Under the pieces are notes generated by a model that was not told the origin of the DNA, did not search any database, and was given only the letters and a program-made list of their open reading frames with translations. Below, one piece after another: positions 17,228-22,545 of a stretch of 22,545 nucleotides of DNA. Position 1 is the first letter of the stretch. Each line of letters opens with the position of its first letter. Both the position numbers and the translations under genes were made by a program. Source of the stretch: Flavobacteriales bacterium UBA5422 (GTDB lineage: Bacteria > Bacteroidota > Bacteroidia > Flavobacteriales_D > Crocinitomicaceae); NCBI GenBank assembly GCA_002409405.1, contig DHNG01000024.1:1-22545 (forward strand), read 5' to 3'.

Positions 17228-18028
17228 ATGGAACAAAAAATCATTCAGGCATTGCGTGATTTACGAGCGAAAAATCCACTGGTACACAACATTACCAATT
17301 TTGTAGTCATGAACAACACTGCCAATGCGCTGCTGGCAATCGGGGCTTCTCCGATGATGGTACACGGACACAAAGAAGTGGAGACAGGAGTGGAAGTTGC
17401 AAGCTCTCTTGTTATTAATGTAGGAACACTCGATGACTACTGGGCGGAAAGTATGCTAAAAGCAGCCAAAAGAGCAAATTCGTTACAAAAACCCTGGATC
17501 CTGGATCCTGTCGGAGCAGGTTTATCAACATTCAGAAATGAGGTATTACGTCAACTAATTTCTTACCGGCCGACTGTGATCAGAGGAAATGCTTCTGAAA
17601 TCATGGCGTTGCATCAATTCTCAAAAACTGGTGGAAAAGGGGTCGACAGTACAAATACAAGCGATCAGGCACTGGAGGCGGCAAAGGCACTGAATGCGGC
17701 AACCGGATCAATCGTATGTATTTCAGGAGAAGTTGACTATATTGTGGGAGATCACCAAATTATTGCTGCAGACAATGGTCATTCGCTGATGACTAAAGTA
17801 ACGGGATTGGGATGCTCTTCTACTGCTGTTATCGGTGGTTTTATCGGGTTGAATTCAGACCCGTATCTGGAAGCAGTGAGCGGGGTGGCTTTGTTTAGTT
17901 TGGCGGGAGAACTGGCATTCGAACAAGCAAAAGGTCCCGGAAGTTTACAAGTAGAATTGTATGATGCCTTGTTTAACCTGAATGAAACAACCATTTTAAA
18001 GCACATCAGAGTCCGCGAGCATGCATAA
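17228..18028 (+). CDS. thiM: Hydroxyethylthiazole kinase
   Basis: A 266-residue ribokinase-fold enzyme that phosphorylates 4-methyl-5-(2-hydroxyethyl)thiazole with ATP, feeding recovered thiazole into thiamin phosphate synthesis. Diagnostic parts are 'NPLVHNITNFVVMNNTANAL' near the N-terminus, 'ASPMMVHG', 'ILDPVGAG', 'VIRGNASEIMAL' and the anion-hole/catalytic segment GLGCSS with Cys196. The ATG at 17228 is preferred over the in-frame TTG two codons upstream (17222), as it needs no rare start and lies correctly after the promoter. First gene of the salvage operon; it overlaps thiE by 8 bases, which points to coupled translation. Identification is secure. Confidence 0.95.
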   Translation: MEQKIIQALRDLRAKNPLVHNITNFVVMNNTANALLAIGASPMMVHGHKEVETGVEVASSLVINVGTLDDYWAESMLKAAKRANSLQKPWILDPVGAGLSTFRNEVLRQLISYRPTVIRGNASEIMALHQFSKTGGKGVDSTNTSDQALEAAKALNAATGSIVCISGEVDYIVGDHQIIAADNGHSLMTKVTGLGCSSTAVIGGFIGLNSDPYLEAVSGVALFSLAGELAFEQAKGPGSLQVELYDALFNLNETTILKHIRVREHA

Positions 18029-18666
18029 TGCATTTCCATACCCATTGTACCTGGTACTTTCCGAAAAAGATTGTACACATCTGCATTGGCTGGAAGTAGC
18101 AGAGCAAGCATTAAAAGGAGGAGTAGACATTGTGCAACTAAGGGAAAAAAATTGTTCGTTTGAAGACTATCTTTGGAAAGCAAAGCAGTTGAAAGCGATA
18201 ACAGACACATACAATATTCCGCTTATCATTAATGATTCCGTTGAAGTTGCAATTGAGGTTCAATCCTGGGGAATTCACGTCGGAAGAACGGATATGCAGC
18301 CTTCTGAAATTGCGAAATTACCGCAGCGTCCTGAACATATTGGCTGGTCATTGGAAGCAAGGAACCAACTGGAGAGTAACGAGTTGGAATTTGTACACCA
18401 TTTGGGAGTGAGTCCTGTATTCTCTACTCCAACAAAAACAAATACCGTTATTGAATCGGGGATTGGACGGAATCAGGCAATTAAAAGGATGGACTTCCCA
18501 TCCCTTGATAGCAATCGGAGGCATCCATGTACACAATGCAAAAGCCGTACTTGAAGCAGGAGCAGATGGTCTTGCAGTTGTTTCGGCAATATGCGGAAGC
18601 AAAACACCGTTTGAAGCGACATACGAATTAAAACAGATCATTCATGACACACAACAAACAGTATAA
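18021..18666 (+). pseudogene. thiE: Thiamine-phosphate synthase ThiE, split by a 1-nt frameshift as read
   Basis: ThiE joins the HMP pyrophosphate and thiazole phosphate moieties to give thiamin phosphate. The N-terminal part (from ATG 18021) has 'VDIVQLREKN', 'LIINDSVEVA', 'GIHVGRTDM' and 'LGVSPVFSTPTKT', all ThiE landmarks. It then loses the family pattern and stops at 18554. The +1 frame, open from 18451 to 18666, carries the missing end: 'RGLDGIRQLKGW', 'PLIAIGGIHVHNA' and 'GADGLAVVSAI'. Removing one base restores a protein of 214 residues, normal for ThiE. The likeliest place is the A5 run at 18434-18438: with four A the joint reads TPTKQIPLLNRGLDGI, which has the family's spacing between TK and GL. 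Both halves are otherwise intact, so this may be a base-calling error or a very recent mutation. Overlaps thiM by 8 and thiD by 23 bases. Confidence 0.85.
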
Positions 18667-19480
18667 AACAATTTCTGTATTGAGCATTGCCGGATTTGAC
18701 GGAAGTGGAGGTGCAGGAATTCAGGCAGATACAAAAACAATTTCTTCACTGGGTTGTTATGCAACCAATGTCCTGACAGCTTTACCGGTACAAAATACAC
18801 AAGGAGTACAAAACATATTTGAAATTCCCGGAGCTGCAATTGATCAGCAAATCAAATCTATTCTGGATGATATTTATCCGGATGCAATCAAAATCGGGAT
18901 GGTACACAGCATTGAACTGGTCGAAATCATCGCTGATAATCTGAAATACTATACAGGTCCGATTGTATTTGATCCGGTTATGATTTCTACCAGCGGACAT
19001 CAACTAATCAAAGACGAAACCATTGATGCCTGCAAAACTCATTTATTTCCGTTAGCAACGCTGGTCACTCCCAACCTGGATGAAGTCAGTGTGTTGGTTA
19101 ATCAGAAGATCAGTACTGTTGAACAAATGGAAGAAGCAGGAAAACAGATTTTGGCAATGGGAACACAAGCTGTTTTGGTGAAAGGCGGCCATCTTCAGCA
19201 AGAAGAGCTGGTTTCTTTCCTGGTTCAAAACAATCAACCGACCGAACAATTCAAATCCCGGCGCATTGCATCCAACAACACCCACGGATCGGGTTGTACA
19301 CTTTCATCTGCTGTTGCCAGTTACCTGGCACAAGGATATTCATTAAGTCAAAGTGTGGGACAGGCTCAAATCTATATCCAACAAGCCATTGAAGCGAGTA
19401 AAGATTTGGTGATCGGAAAAGGAAACGGGCCGTTGAATCACTTTTTTGACCCTAAGAAATTGATTCAGAAAATCATTTGA
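18644..19480 (+). CDS. thiD: Hydroxymethylpyrimidine/phosphomethylpyrimidine kinase
   Basis: A 278-residue ribokinase-family enzyme that phosphorylates HMP to HMP-P and then HMP-PP, the second substrate of ThiE. Seen in the sequence: 'SIAGFDGSGGAGIQADTKTI' near the N-terminus (family pattern AGxDxSGGAGIQAD), 'PDAIKIGMV', 'VFDPVMISTSG', 'VTPNLDEV' and the catalytic HGSGCTLSSA with Cys218. The ATG at 18644 lies inside the end of thiE (23-base overlap), so all three thi genes form one tightly packed operon. ThiM plus ThiD plus ThiE suffices for salvage of thiazole and pyrimidine; no de novo genes (thiC, thiG, thiS, thiH) are visible here. A weak hairpin terminator follows at 19483-19504. Identification is secure. 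Confidence 0.95.
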   Translation: MTHNKQYKTISVLSIAGFDGSGGAGIQADTKTISSLGCYATNVLTALPVQNTQGVQNIFEIPGAAIDQQIKSILDDIYPDAIKIGMVHSIELVEIIADNLKYYTGPIVFDPVMISTSGHQLIKDETIDACKTHLFPLATLVTPNLDEVSVLVNQKISTVEQMEEAGKQILAMGTQAVLVKGGHLQQEELVSFLVQNNQPTEQFKSRRIASNNTHGSGCTLSSAVASYLAQGYSLSQSVGQAQIYIQQAIEASKDLVIGKGNGPLNHFFDPKKLIQKII

Positions 19481-19482
19481 TG

Positions 19483-19504
19483 AATATAGATCGACTATAT
19501 TTTT
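19483..19504 (+). terminator. Weak terminator of the thi operon
   Basis: AATATAG - ATCGA - CTATATT (19483-19501) is a 7-bp AT-rich stem running into TTT directly after the thiD stop. The low stem stability keeps the confidence moderate. Confidence 0.5.
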
Positions 19505-19505
19505 G

Positions 19506-19538
19506 AAAAAAGTAGCGACCCTAAAAAAGATCGCTACT
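19506..19538 (-). terminator. Terminator of the DUF6252-like lipoprotein gene
   Basis: AGTAGCGA / TCGCTACT (19511-19518 with 19531-19538) with a 12-base loop has the A-run 19506-19511 on its left, giving a T-run on the minus strand 13 bases past the stop at 19551. It could also back up thiD termination, but no T-run follows on the plus strand. Confidence 0.75.
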
Positions 19539-19550
19539 ACATTCGTAGAA

Positions 19551-20078
19551 TTAATTATACTTAATTGCAAATTCTCCTTCGGTAATGTTATACGTATTTG
19601 TGTTTGAATTCCCCATATTTGGGCTTGCTACGAAGCTAAACTTTCCTTCAATTTCATTTGTATTCAAGTTATGAGATATAATTTCTAATGTTCCTGTACC
19701 ATTACTTGCGGAGTATTGTCCGTTTGCACTATTGGACACATTATAGATCCCTCGTCTGGAACCAAATGAACCCTGAAATGTATACGTTCCGGGAGTAATC
19801 GTATTCGGAAATGCCAATCCTATTGAGGGGAAATTTCCTTGAGCTGTTGCAGTTATTACAATAGAATTTGCTCCCGGAGACTCTAAGCCAGTGTAATATG
19901 CTTCATTAAATTCAACACCGTCAACTAACGCAGTAAAACTATTTGTTATCGTTACAGGATTATTTATTGGTTCAGATGTTGGTTGTGGTATTGGTTGCGG
20001 CTCTTCTTTTTTACAAGAACCCATTAATAACAAACCACTAAGCATTAAAAATGATAGGGTACATTTCGTTTTTTTCAT
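19551..20078 (-). CDS. DUF6252-like lipoprotein, probably surface-exposed
   Basis: A 175-residue protein with a lipoprotein signal peptide (MKKTKCTLSFLMLSGLLLMGSC, lipidated Cys22). The mature part begins KKEEPQPIPQP: a charged Lys/Glu stretch right after the Cys, similar to the lipoprotein export signal that sends Bacteroidota lipoproteins to the cell surface, then a Pro-rich linker. The main domain ('FTALVDGVEFNEAYYTG', 'ITATAQGNFPSIGLAFP', 'PGTYTFQG', 'GTGTLEIISHNLNTNEIEGKFSF') is all-beta and resembles the DUF6252 family, common in Bacteroidota and of unknown function. It is a single-gene unit with a near-consensus promoter at 20156-20187 and its own terminator. The lipoprotein nature is secure; the family name is from memory of the pattern. 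Confidence 0.8.
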   Translation of the reverse strand: MKKTKCTLSFLMLSGLLLMGSCKKEEPQPIPQPTSEPINNPVTITNSFTALVDGVEFNEAYYTGLESPGANSIVITATAQGNFPSIGLAFPNTITPGTYTFQGSFGSRRGIYNVSNSANGQYSASNGTGTLEIISHNLNTNEIEGKFSFVASPNMGNSNTNTYNITEGEFAIKYN

Positions 20079-20155
20079 ACAGTTATTTTATTAGTTCATT
20101 TATATCATGCTATAATTATCCTCTTTCTATTTTTTGAAGAATTATTACAACGCCG

Positions 20156-20187
20156 CAAATTTAACTAAATTTTAAAAAAATAACAAA
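20156..20187 (-). promoter_or_regulatory. Consensus Bacteroidota promoter of the DUF6252-like lipoprotein gene
   Basis: On the minus strand TTTG (20187-20184), a 20-base spacer and a perfect TAnnTTTG box, TAAATTTG (20163-20156), give a start about 70 bases before the ATG at 20078. It lies just downstream of the SUFU gene's terminator. Together these features account for the 226-base gap between the two genes. Confidence 0.65.
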
Positions 20188-20237
20188 AAAATGCGATGTT
20201 GCACATTTTTGCAACAACCTAAACGGTATTTAAAAAC

Positions 20238-20268
20238 AAAAAAGCGACAGTTTCCTGTCGCTTTTTTT
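20238..20268 (-). terminator. Bidirectional terminator after the SUFU gene
   Basis: AAAAAAGCGACAG - TTTC - CTGTCGCTTTTTT (20238-20267) is a perfect 13-bp stem. On the minus strand the loop is the stable GAAA tetraloop. T-runs occur on both strands, but only the SUFU gene reads toward it at short distance. It is 28/29 identical to the terminator at 21955-21983. Confidence 0.9.
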
Positions 20269-20304
20269 ACATTCTATCTCCTTATTTTCTTATAACAATC
20301 CGAA

Positions 20305-21009
20305 TCATTTTTTCCGGGCTGTGTTTGGTCTGTCTAATTCTACAACGTCAGACACAGCATGCTCATCAAAACCATCAAAAAGTGCATCCACTCCCTTCTT
20401 TAGCTTCAATTCCACTTCTTCTGAATACAGTGGTACCAATGCATAAAAATCGATCTCTTTATTTTCGAGTTGAAGGGTATGGAATCCCTGATCAAACATA
20501 ACAGAAGGCAGTAAGACCATTGTATTTAATTCAGTATTCGAAGTGAACGGTTCTGCCGGATCGCCATTCGGAATTGTATGTCCGTAACTCAGCCAGGTGT
20601 TGTAAGAATGAGGGAAACGAGCTAGCATTTTCAACCAGCGAACAGGCCAGTAATTGTCTTCGTCCTGAAAATCTTCTTCCGAAATTTTCCAGTCCTCTGG
20701 TAAACAAATGCTCAATTCAGCATACCGACATCCTTCCACACCTTCCGGTGTATTCATCGGCTGATCACTCATCCCGGACGTTACCAATGTGTGATAAGGT
20801 CGTTCCGGAGTTGGTTTTACCCAATGAACATCAATGTGAACCAATTCTGAAACGATTTCGTGAAATACCATGTGGATTTCCCCTACATATTGTTCAATGT
20901 GATTTGAAATTTCATCGATTGAACTGTCCCCTGACGGGCCTTCGAATTCTCTTTTGTCTGCTTCGTTATATCGGTAGATCGGCGCTCCGGATTCTGATTT
21001 TTCTTCCAT
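20305..21009 (-). CDS. Suppressor-of-fused (SUFU) domain protein
   Basis: A 234-residue cytoplasmic protein without signal peptide or membrane segment. The pattern is that of the bacterial SUFU domain, which starts near residue 35: 'IEQYVGEIHMVFHEI', 'VHIDVHWVKPTPERPYHTLV' (about 58-77), 'SGMSDQPMNTPEG' (about 78-90), 'YAELSICLPEDW' (about 95-106), 'YWPVRWLKMLARFPH' (about 119-133), 'WLSYGHTIPNGDP' (about 138-150) and 'FYALVPLYSEEVELKL' near the end. In animals SUFU restrains Hedgehog signalling. In bacteria, comparative-genomic work places SUFU-domain proteins among immunity proteins of polymorphic toxin systems, but standalone copies are common and their role is unknown. No toxin gene is adjacent here. 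The gene lies between two terminators as a single unit, next to the zeta-toxin-like pair. The family call is firm, the role open. Confidence 0.88.
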   Translation of the reverse strand: MEEKSESGAPIYRYNEADKREFEGPSGDSSIDEISNHIEQYVGEIHMVFHEIVSELVHIDVHWVKPTPERPYHTLVTSGMSDQPMNTPEGVEGCRYAELSICLPEDWKISEEDFQDEDNYWPVRWLKMLARFPHSYNTWLSYGHTIPNGDPAEPFTSNTELNTMVLLPSVMFDQGFHTLQLENKEIDFYALVPLYSEEVELKLKKGVDALFDGFDEHAVSDVVELDRPNTARKK

Positions 21010-21095
21010 GGTTGTTGTATTTAGTTTTGATTTGTTAAGATAGTTTTTTATTTCATTTTCTATTGAAAAAACGGAGATTTTTACAATAAATTGGC

Positions 21096-21129
21096 TAAAA
21101 ACAAAAAAGCGACGAGAGACCCCATCGCT
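21096..21129 (-). terminator. Terminator of the kinase / small-protein unit
   Basis: On the minus strand AGCGATG - 8-base loop - CGTCGCT (21129-21108, one G-U pair) runs into six T, a G and five more T. It lies 26 bases past the stop of the 50-aa gene. It shares TAAAAACAAAAAAGCGAC (18 bases, 21096-21113) with the terminator region at 20231-20248. Confidence 0.8.
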
Positions 21130-21154
21130 GTATCATTTTTATTTCAGAATACTC

Positions 21155-21307
21155 TTATTCTGGCTTAATCCGTACAATCTGATTATTCTTCAGAACAACC
21201 AATTCACTGTTTTTTTGCTTTTTAAATTCCAACAGTTTTTCGTAGACTTTTTCTAATCCTTTCAGGATTTTTCCTTTCTCTTCTTTTTGCCGCTCAATTT
21301 TCGTCAT
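21155..21307 (-). CDS. 50-aa charged protein translationally coupled to the zeta-toxin-like kinase
   Basis: An ATG-to-TAA reading frame of 51 codons. Its ATG (21307-21305) overlaps the kinase's TGA (21306-21304) as ATGA, the standard arrangement for coupled translation, and a terminator follows 26 bases after its stop, so it fits exactly inside the transcription unit. The protein has a Lys/Glu-rich helix ('KILKGLEKVYEKLLEFKKQK', residues 13-32) and a short beta-like tail 'SELVVLKNNQIVRIKPE' (34-50). I recall small proteins with a helix plus an 'LVVxxNGxIxxVxP'-like tail beside zeta-type kinases in other bacteria, but cannot check this here. A partner or antitoxin role is inference; the gene order (kinase first) differs from the classical epsilon-zeta order. 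It is shorter than most gene callers report. Confidence 0.75.
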   Translation of the reverse strand: MTKIERQKEEKGKILKGLEKVYEKLLEFKKQKNSELVVLKNNQIVRIKPE

Positions 21308-21876
21308 AAATAACTTTTAAGCAAATTAAATTTCTCATTATTGGTGATGATTAACTCTCCGAATTCTTTTTCGGCAATCAACTCATGCATCCCTTCCGAG
21401 TTATCAAAGATATAACTATTATCAACGATGGGCAAATATATGTTGAAAAGATTTCTGATCCCTTTGAGGTACCTCCGTTCAATTACTTCCGGCTTGATAT
21501 TGTGTCCACCTTCAGAAACCCTTGTTTTCACACGTTCTTTTGCCAGTTCAACAGATTGCAACCAGAAAAACAAAAGCGTTACATCGTATCCGTTGTTTCT
21601 TGCATCCGTTATTTTGTTCCGATAACTCCTTGTTGAAAGTGTTGTTTCGAATGCGAAATTTTCATCGTCAGCAAACAGTTCATTGATCCTGTTCAGCATG
21701 ATTCTTCCCGCTTCTATCGCTACTTTTTCCGGTTGAAAAGGTGAAAGTCCTTTGGCAATTTCATCTGCGTTGACAAATTCCTTGCAGTCCAGAATTTCAG
21801 GCAGAATGGTAAACGAAGCTGTTGTTTTGCCTGCTCCGTTACACCCGGAAATAATGTATAGTTTCTTGTCTGACAC
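21304..21876 (-). CDS. Zeta-toxin-like P-loop kinase
   Basis: A 190-residue cytoplasmic P-loop protein. Walker A is GCNGAGKTT (residues 11-19, Lys17), with Cys12 where close relatives usually have Pro. 'FVNADEIAKGLSPF' (34-47) places Asp38 where zeta toxins have the catalytic base. 'FAFETTLSTRSY' (74-85, Glu77, Arg83) is the conserved substrate-site block, and 'RVSEGGHNIKPEVIERRY' near 140 is the lid region with its arginines. Zeta/PezT toxins phosphorylate UDP-N-acetylglucosamine and block wall synthesis, but this chromosomal 'zeta toxin family' subgroup is uncharacterised in most genomes and may act on another small molecule. The start is GTG (21876); no later ATG precedes the P-loop. No epsilon/PezA antitoxin lies upstream; instead a 50-aa gene overlaps the stop by ATGA. 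Confidence 0.88.
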   Translation of the reverse strand: MSDKKLYIISGCNGAGKTTASFTILPEILDCKEFVNADEIAKGLSPFQPEKVAIEAGRIMLNRINELFADDENFAFETTLSTRSYRNKITDARNNGYDVTLLFFWLQSVELAKERVKTRVSEGGHNIKPEVIERRYLKGIRNLFNIYLPIVDNSYIFDNSEGMHELIAEKEFGELIITNNEKFNLLKSYL

Positions 21877-21881
21877 CTTTA

Positions 21882-21889
21882 CAAAAATA
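21882..21889 (-). promoter_or_regulatory. -7-like box directly before the kinase GTG
   Basis: On the minus strand TATTTTTG is a perfect TAnnTTTG box ending only five bases before the GTG start at 21876. No TTTG lies at the right distance upstream. If used, the mRNA would begin at or near the start codon. Confidence 0.25.
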
Positions 21890-21953
21890 GGAAATATTAA
21901 TCATGCCTTTTTTAGCTGAAGTTAAAAGAATTCACAAATGGACAGAAGTCAAC

Positions 21954-21983
21954 AAAAAAAGCGACAGTTTCCCGTCGCTTTTT
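21954..21983 (-). terminator. Terminator of the 2-oxoglutarate dehydrogenase E2 gene
   Basis: On the minus strand GCGACGG - GAAA - CTGTCGC pairs fully (one G-U) with a GNRA tetraloop and runs into seven T (A-run 21954-21960). It lies 21 bases past the E2 stop. On the plus strand the same fold has an A/C mismatch, which fixes the direction. Confidence 0.9.
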
Positions 21984-22003
21984 CATTATCCTGAATAATT
22001 GAA

Positions 22004-22545
22004 TTACAATCCCAACAATACTTCGTATGGGTCTTTCCCACCAAAGATCATTCGCTCCGGATTCTCAATCATTTCTTTTACTTTCACAAGGAATCCTACT
22101 GATTCTTTTCCGTCAATGATACGGTGATCATATGACAGTGCCAAATACATCATCGGGCGGATTTCCACTTTTCCGTCAATTGCAACCGGACGCTCAACAA
22201 TGTTGTGCATTCCCAGAATCGCAGATTGCGGCGGGTTGATAATCGGTGTGGACATCATGGAACCGAATACACCTCCATTGGTAATCGTGAACGTTCCACC
22301 AGCCATATCGTCCGGAGTAATCTTTCCGTCACGTGCTTTTACTGCCAGACGTTTGATTTCCGATTCGATCTCTGCCAATGTCATTTGCTCGGCATTGCGC
22401 ACAACAGGCACCATCAATCCTTTTGGCGAAGAAACTGCAATACCGATGTCTGCATAGTTATGAAAAATCATCTCAGTTCCATCAATCTGTGCATTTACAG
22501 CAGGAAATAAATTCAATGCTTCCGTTACTGCTTTTGTAAAGAAAG
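22004..22545 (-). CDS. sucB: 2-oxoglutarate dehydrogenase E2 (dihydrolipoyl succinyltransferase), C-terminal part
   Basis: Partial: 179 complete codons before the stop are visible. The frame runs open to the window end, since the codons before 22516 (FFTKAVTEA) continue the family pattern, so the gene starts outside the window. This is the catalytic acyltransferase domain: 'FPAVNAQIDG', 'DIGIAVSSPKGLMVPVVRNA', 'GGTFTITNGGVFGSMMSTPI' with 'INPPQSAILGMH', and the active-site DHRIIDG near the C-terminus. The wording of 'GLMVPVVRNAEQM' and 'NGGVFGSMMSTPI' fits the succinyltransferase better than the pyruvate dehydrogenase E2. It transfers the succinyl group to CoA inside the 2-oxoglutarate dehydrogenase complex of the TCA cycle. 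The lipoyl and E3-binding domains should lie upstream. A strong terminator follows at 21954-21983. Confidence 0.88.
   Translation of the reverse strand, partial: FFTKAVTEALNLFPAVNAQIDGTEMIFHNYADIGIAVSSPKGLMVPVVRNAEQMTLAEIESEIKRLAVKARDGKITPDDMAGGTFTITNGGVFGSMMSTPIINPPQSAILGMHNIVERPVAIDGKVEIRPMMYLALSYDHRIIDGKESVGFLVKVKEMIENPERMIFGGKDPYEVLLGL

Noticed and set aside
17779..18210. 143-codon minus-strand frame inside thiM/thiE
   Set aside because: Antisense shadow of two well-recognised enzymes, with no recognisable motif.
20197..20216. Small hairpin TGTTGC / GCAACA upstream of the DUF6252-like lipoprotein gene
   Set aside because: Only six pairs, lies upstream of the predicted transcription start, and no T-run directly follows; probably chance.
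20574..21038. 154-codon plus-strand frame over the SUFU gene
   Set aside because: Antisense to a clear SUFU-domain protein; composition is that of a shadow (many Cys, Leu, Arg).
1..22545. CRISPR arrays, tRNA/rRNA genes, transposases or integrases
   Set aside because: No regularly spaced direct repeats, no tRNA-like cloverleaf or rRNA sequence, and no transposase or integrase motif was seen on either strand.

Overview
The window looks like a chromosomal segment of an AT-rich member of the Bacteroidota, most likely Flavobacteriales; a Crocinitomicaceae/Fluviicola-like source is only an impression from protein style. The evidence is two very large secreted proteins with 'gliding motility-associated' type B C-terminal sorting domains (type IX secretion cargo), lipoproteins of Bacteroidota style, almost no Shine-Dalgarno sequences, and several promoters of the Bacteroidota form TTTG-N19..21-TAnnTTTG.

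Layout. 1-3160 (minus): a VanZ-like membrane protein overlapping the end of an exported S9 prolyl-oligopeptidase-family peptidase. A perfect 22-bp inverted repeat sits at the left edge. 3369-6501 (plus): an ArsR-type regulator, then alaS (alanyl-tRNA synthetase). 6696-7706 (minus): thioredoxin-reductase-like ferredoxin/flavodoxin-NADP+ reductase. 7978-8409 (plus): a small lipoprotein with a strong promoter and terminator. 8466-17010 (minus): three large exported proteins. These are a beta-propeller/PKD type IX cargo (1187 aa), an unrecognised 756-aa exported protein, and a lamin-tail/SprB/Ig-repeat type IX cargo (813 aa). 17228-19480 (plus): a tightly overlapping thiM-thiE-thiD thiamin-salvage operon in which thiE carries a 1-nt frameshift as read. 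19551-20078 (minus): a DUF6252-like lipoprotein. 20305-21009 (minus): a suppressor-of-fused (SUFU) domain protein. 21155-21876 (minus): a zeta-toxin-like P-loop kinase followed by a 50-aa gene coupled to it by an ATGA overlap. 22004-22545 (minus): the C-terminal part of a 2-oxoglutarate dehydrogenase E2 component, cut by the window end.

How the parts fit. Most of the segment is housekeeping (alaS, reductase, thiamin salvage, TCA-cycle E2) interleaved with cell-surface and secretion cargo. The accessory-looking part is 20.2-22.0 kb. There the SUFU gene and the kinase/small-protein pair lie between two terminators that are 28/29 identical and in the same orientation. The small coupled protein, too short for ordinary gene callers, is the best candidate for an undescribed component. 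A second point of interest is an imperfect palindrome found both in front of arsR and just after alaS, which could be the operator of this ArsR regulator. No CRISPR array, tRNA, rRNA, transposase or riboswitch was seen, and no gene-free stretch exceeds about 300 bases.
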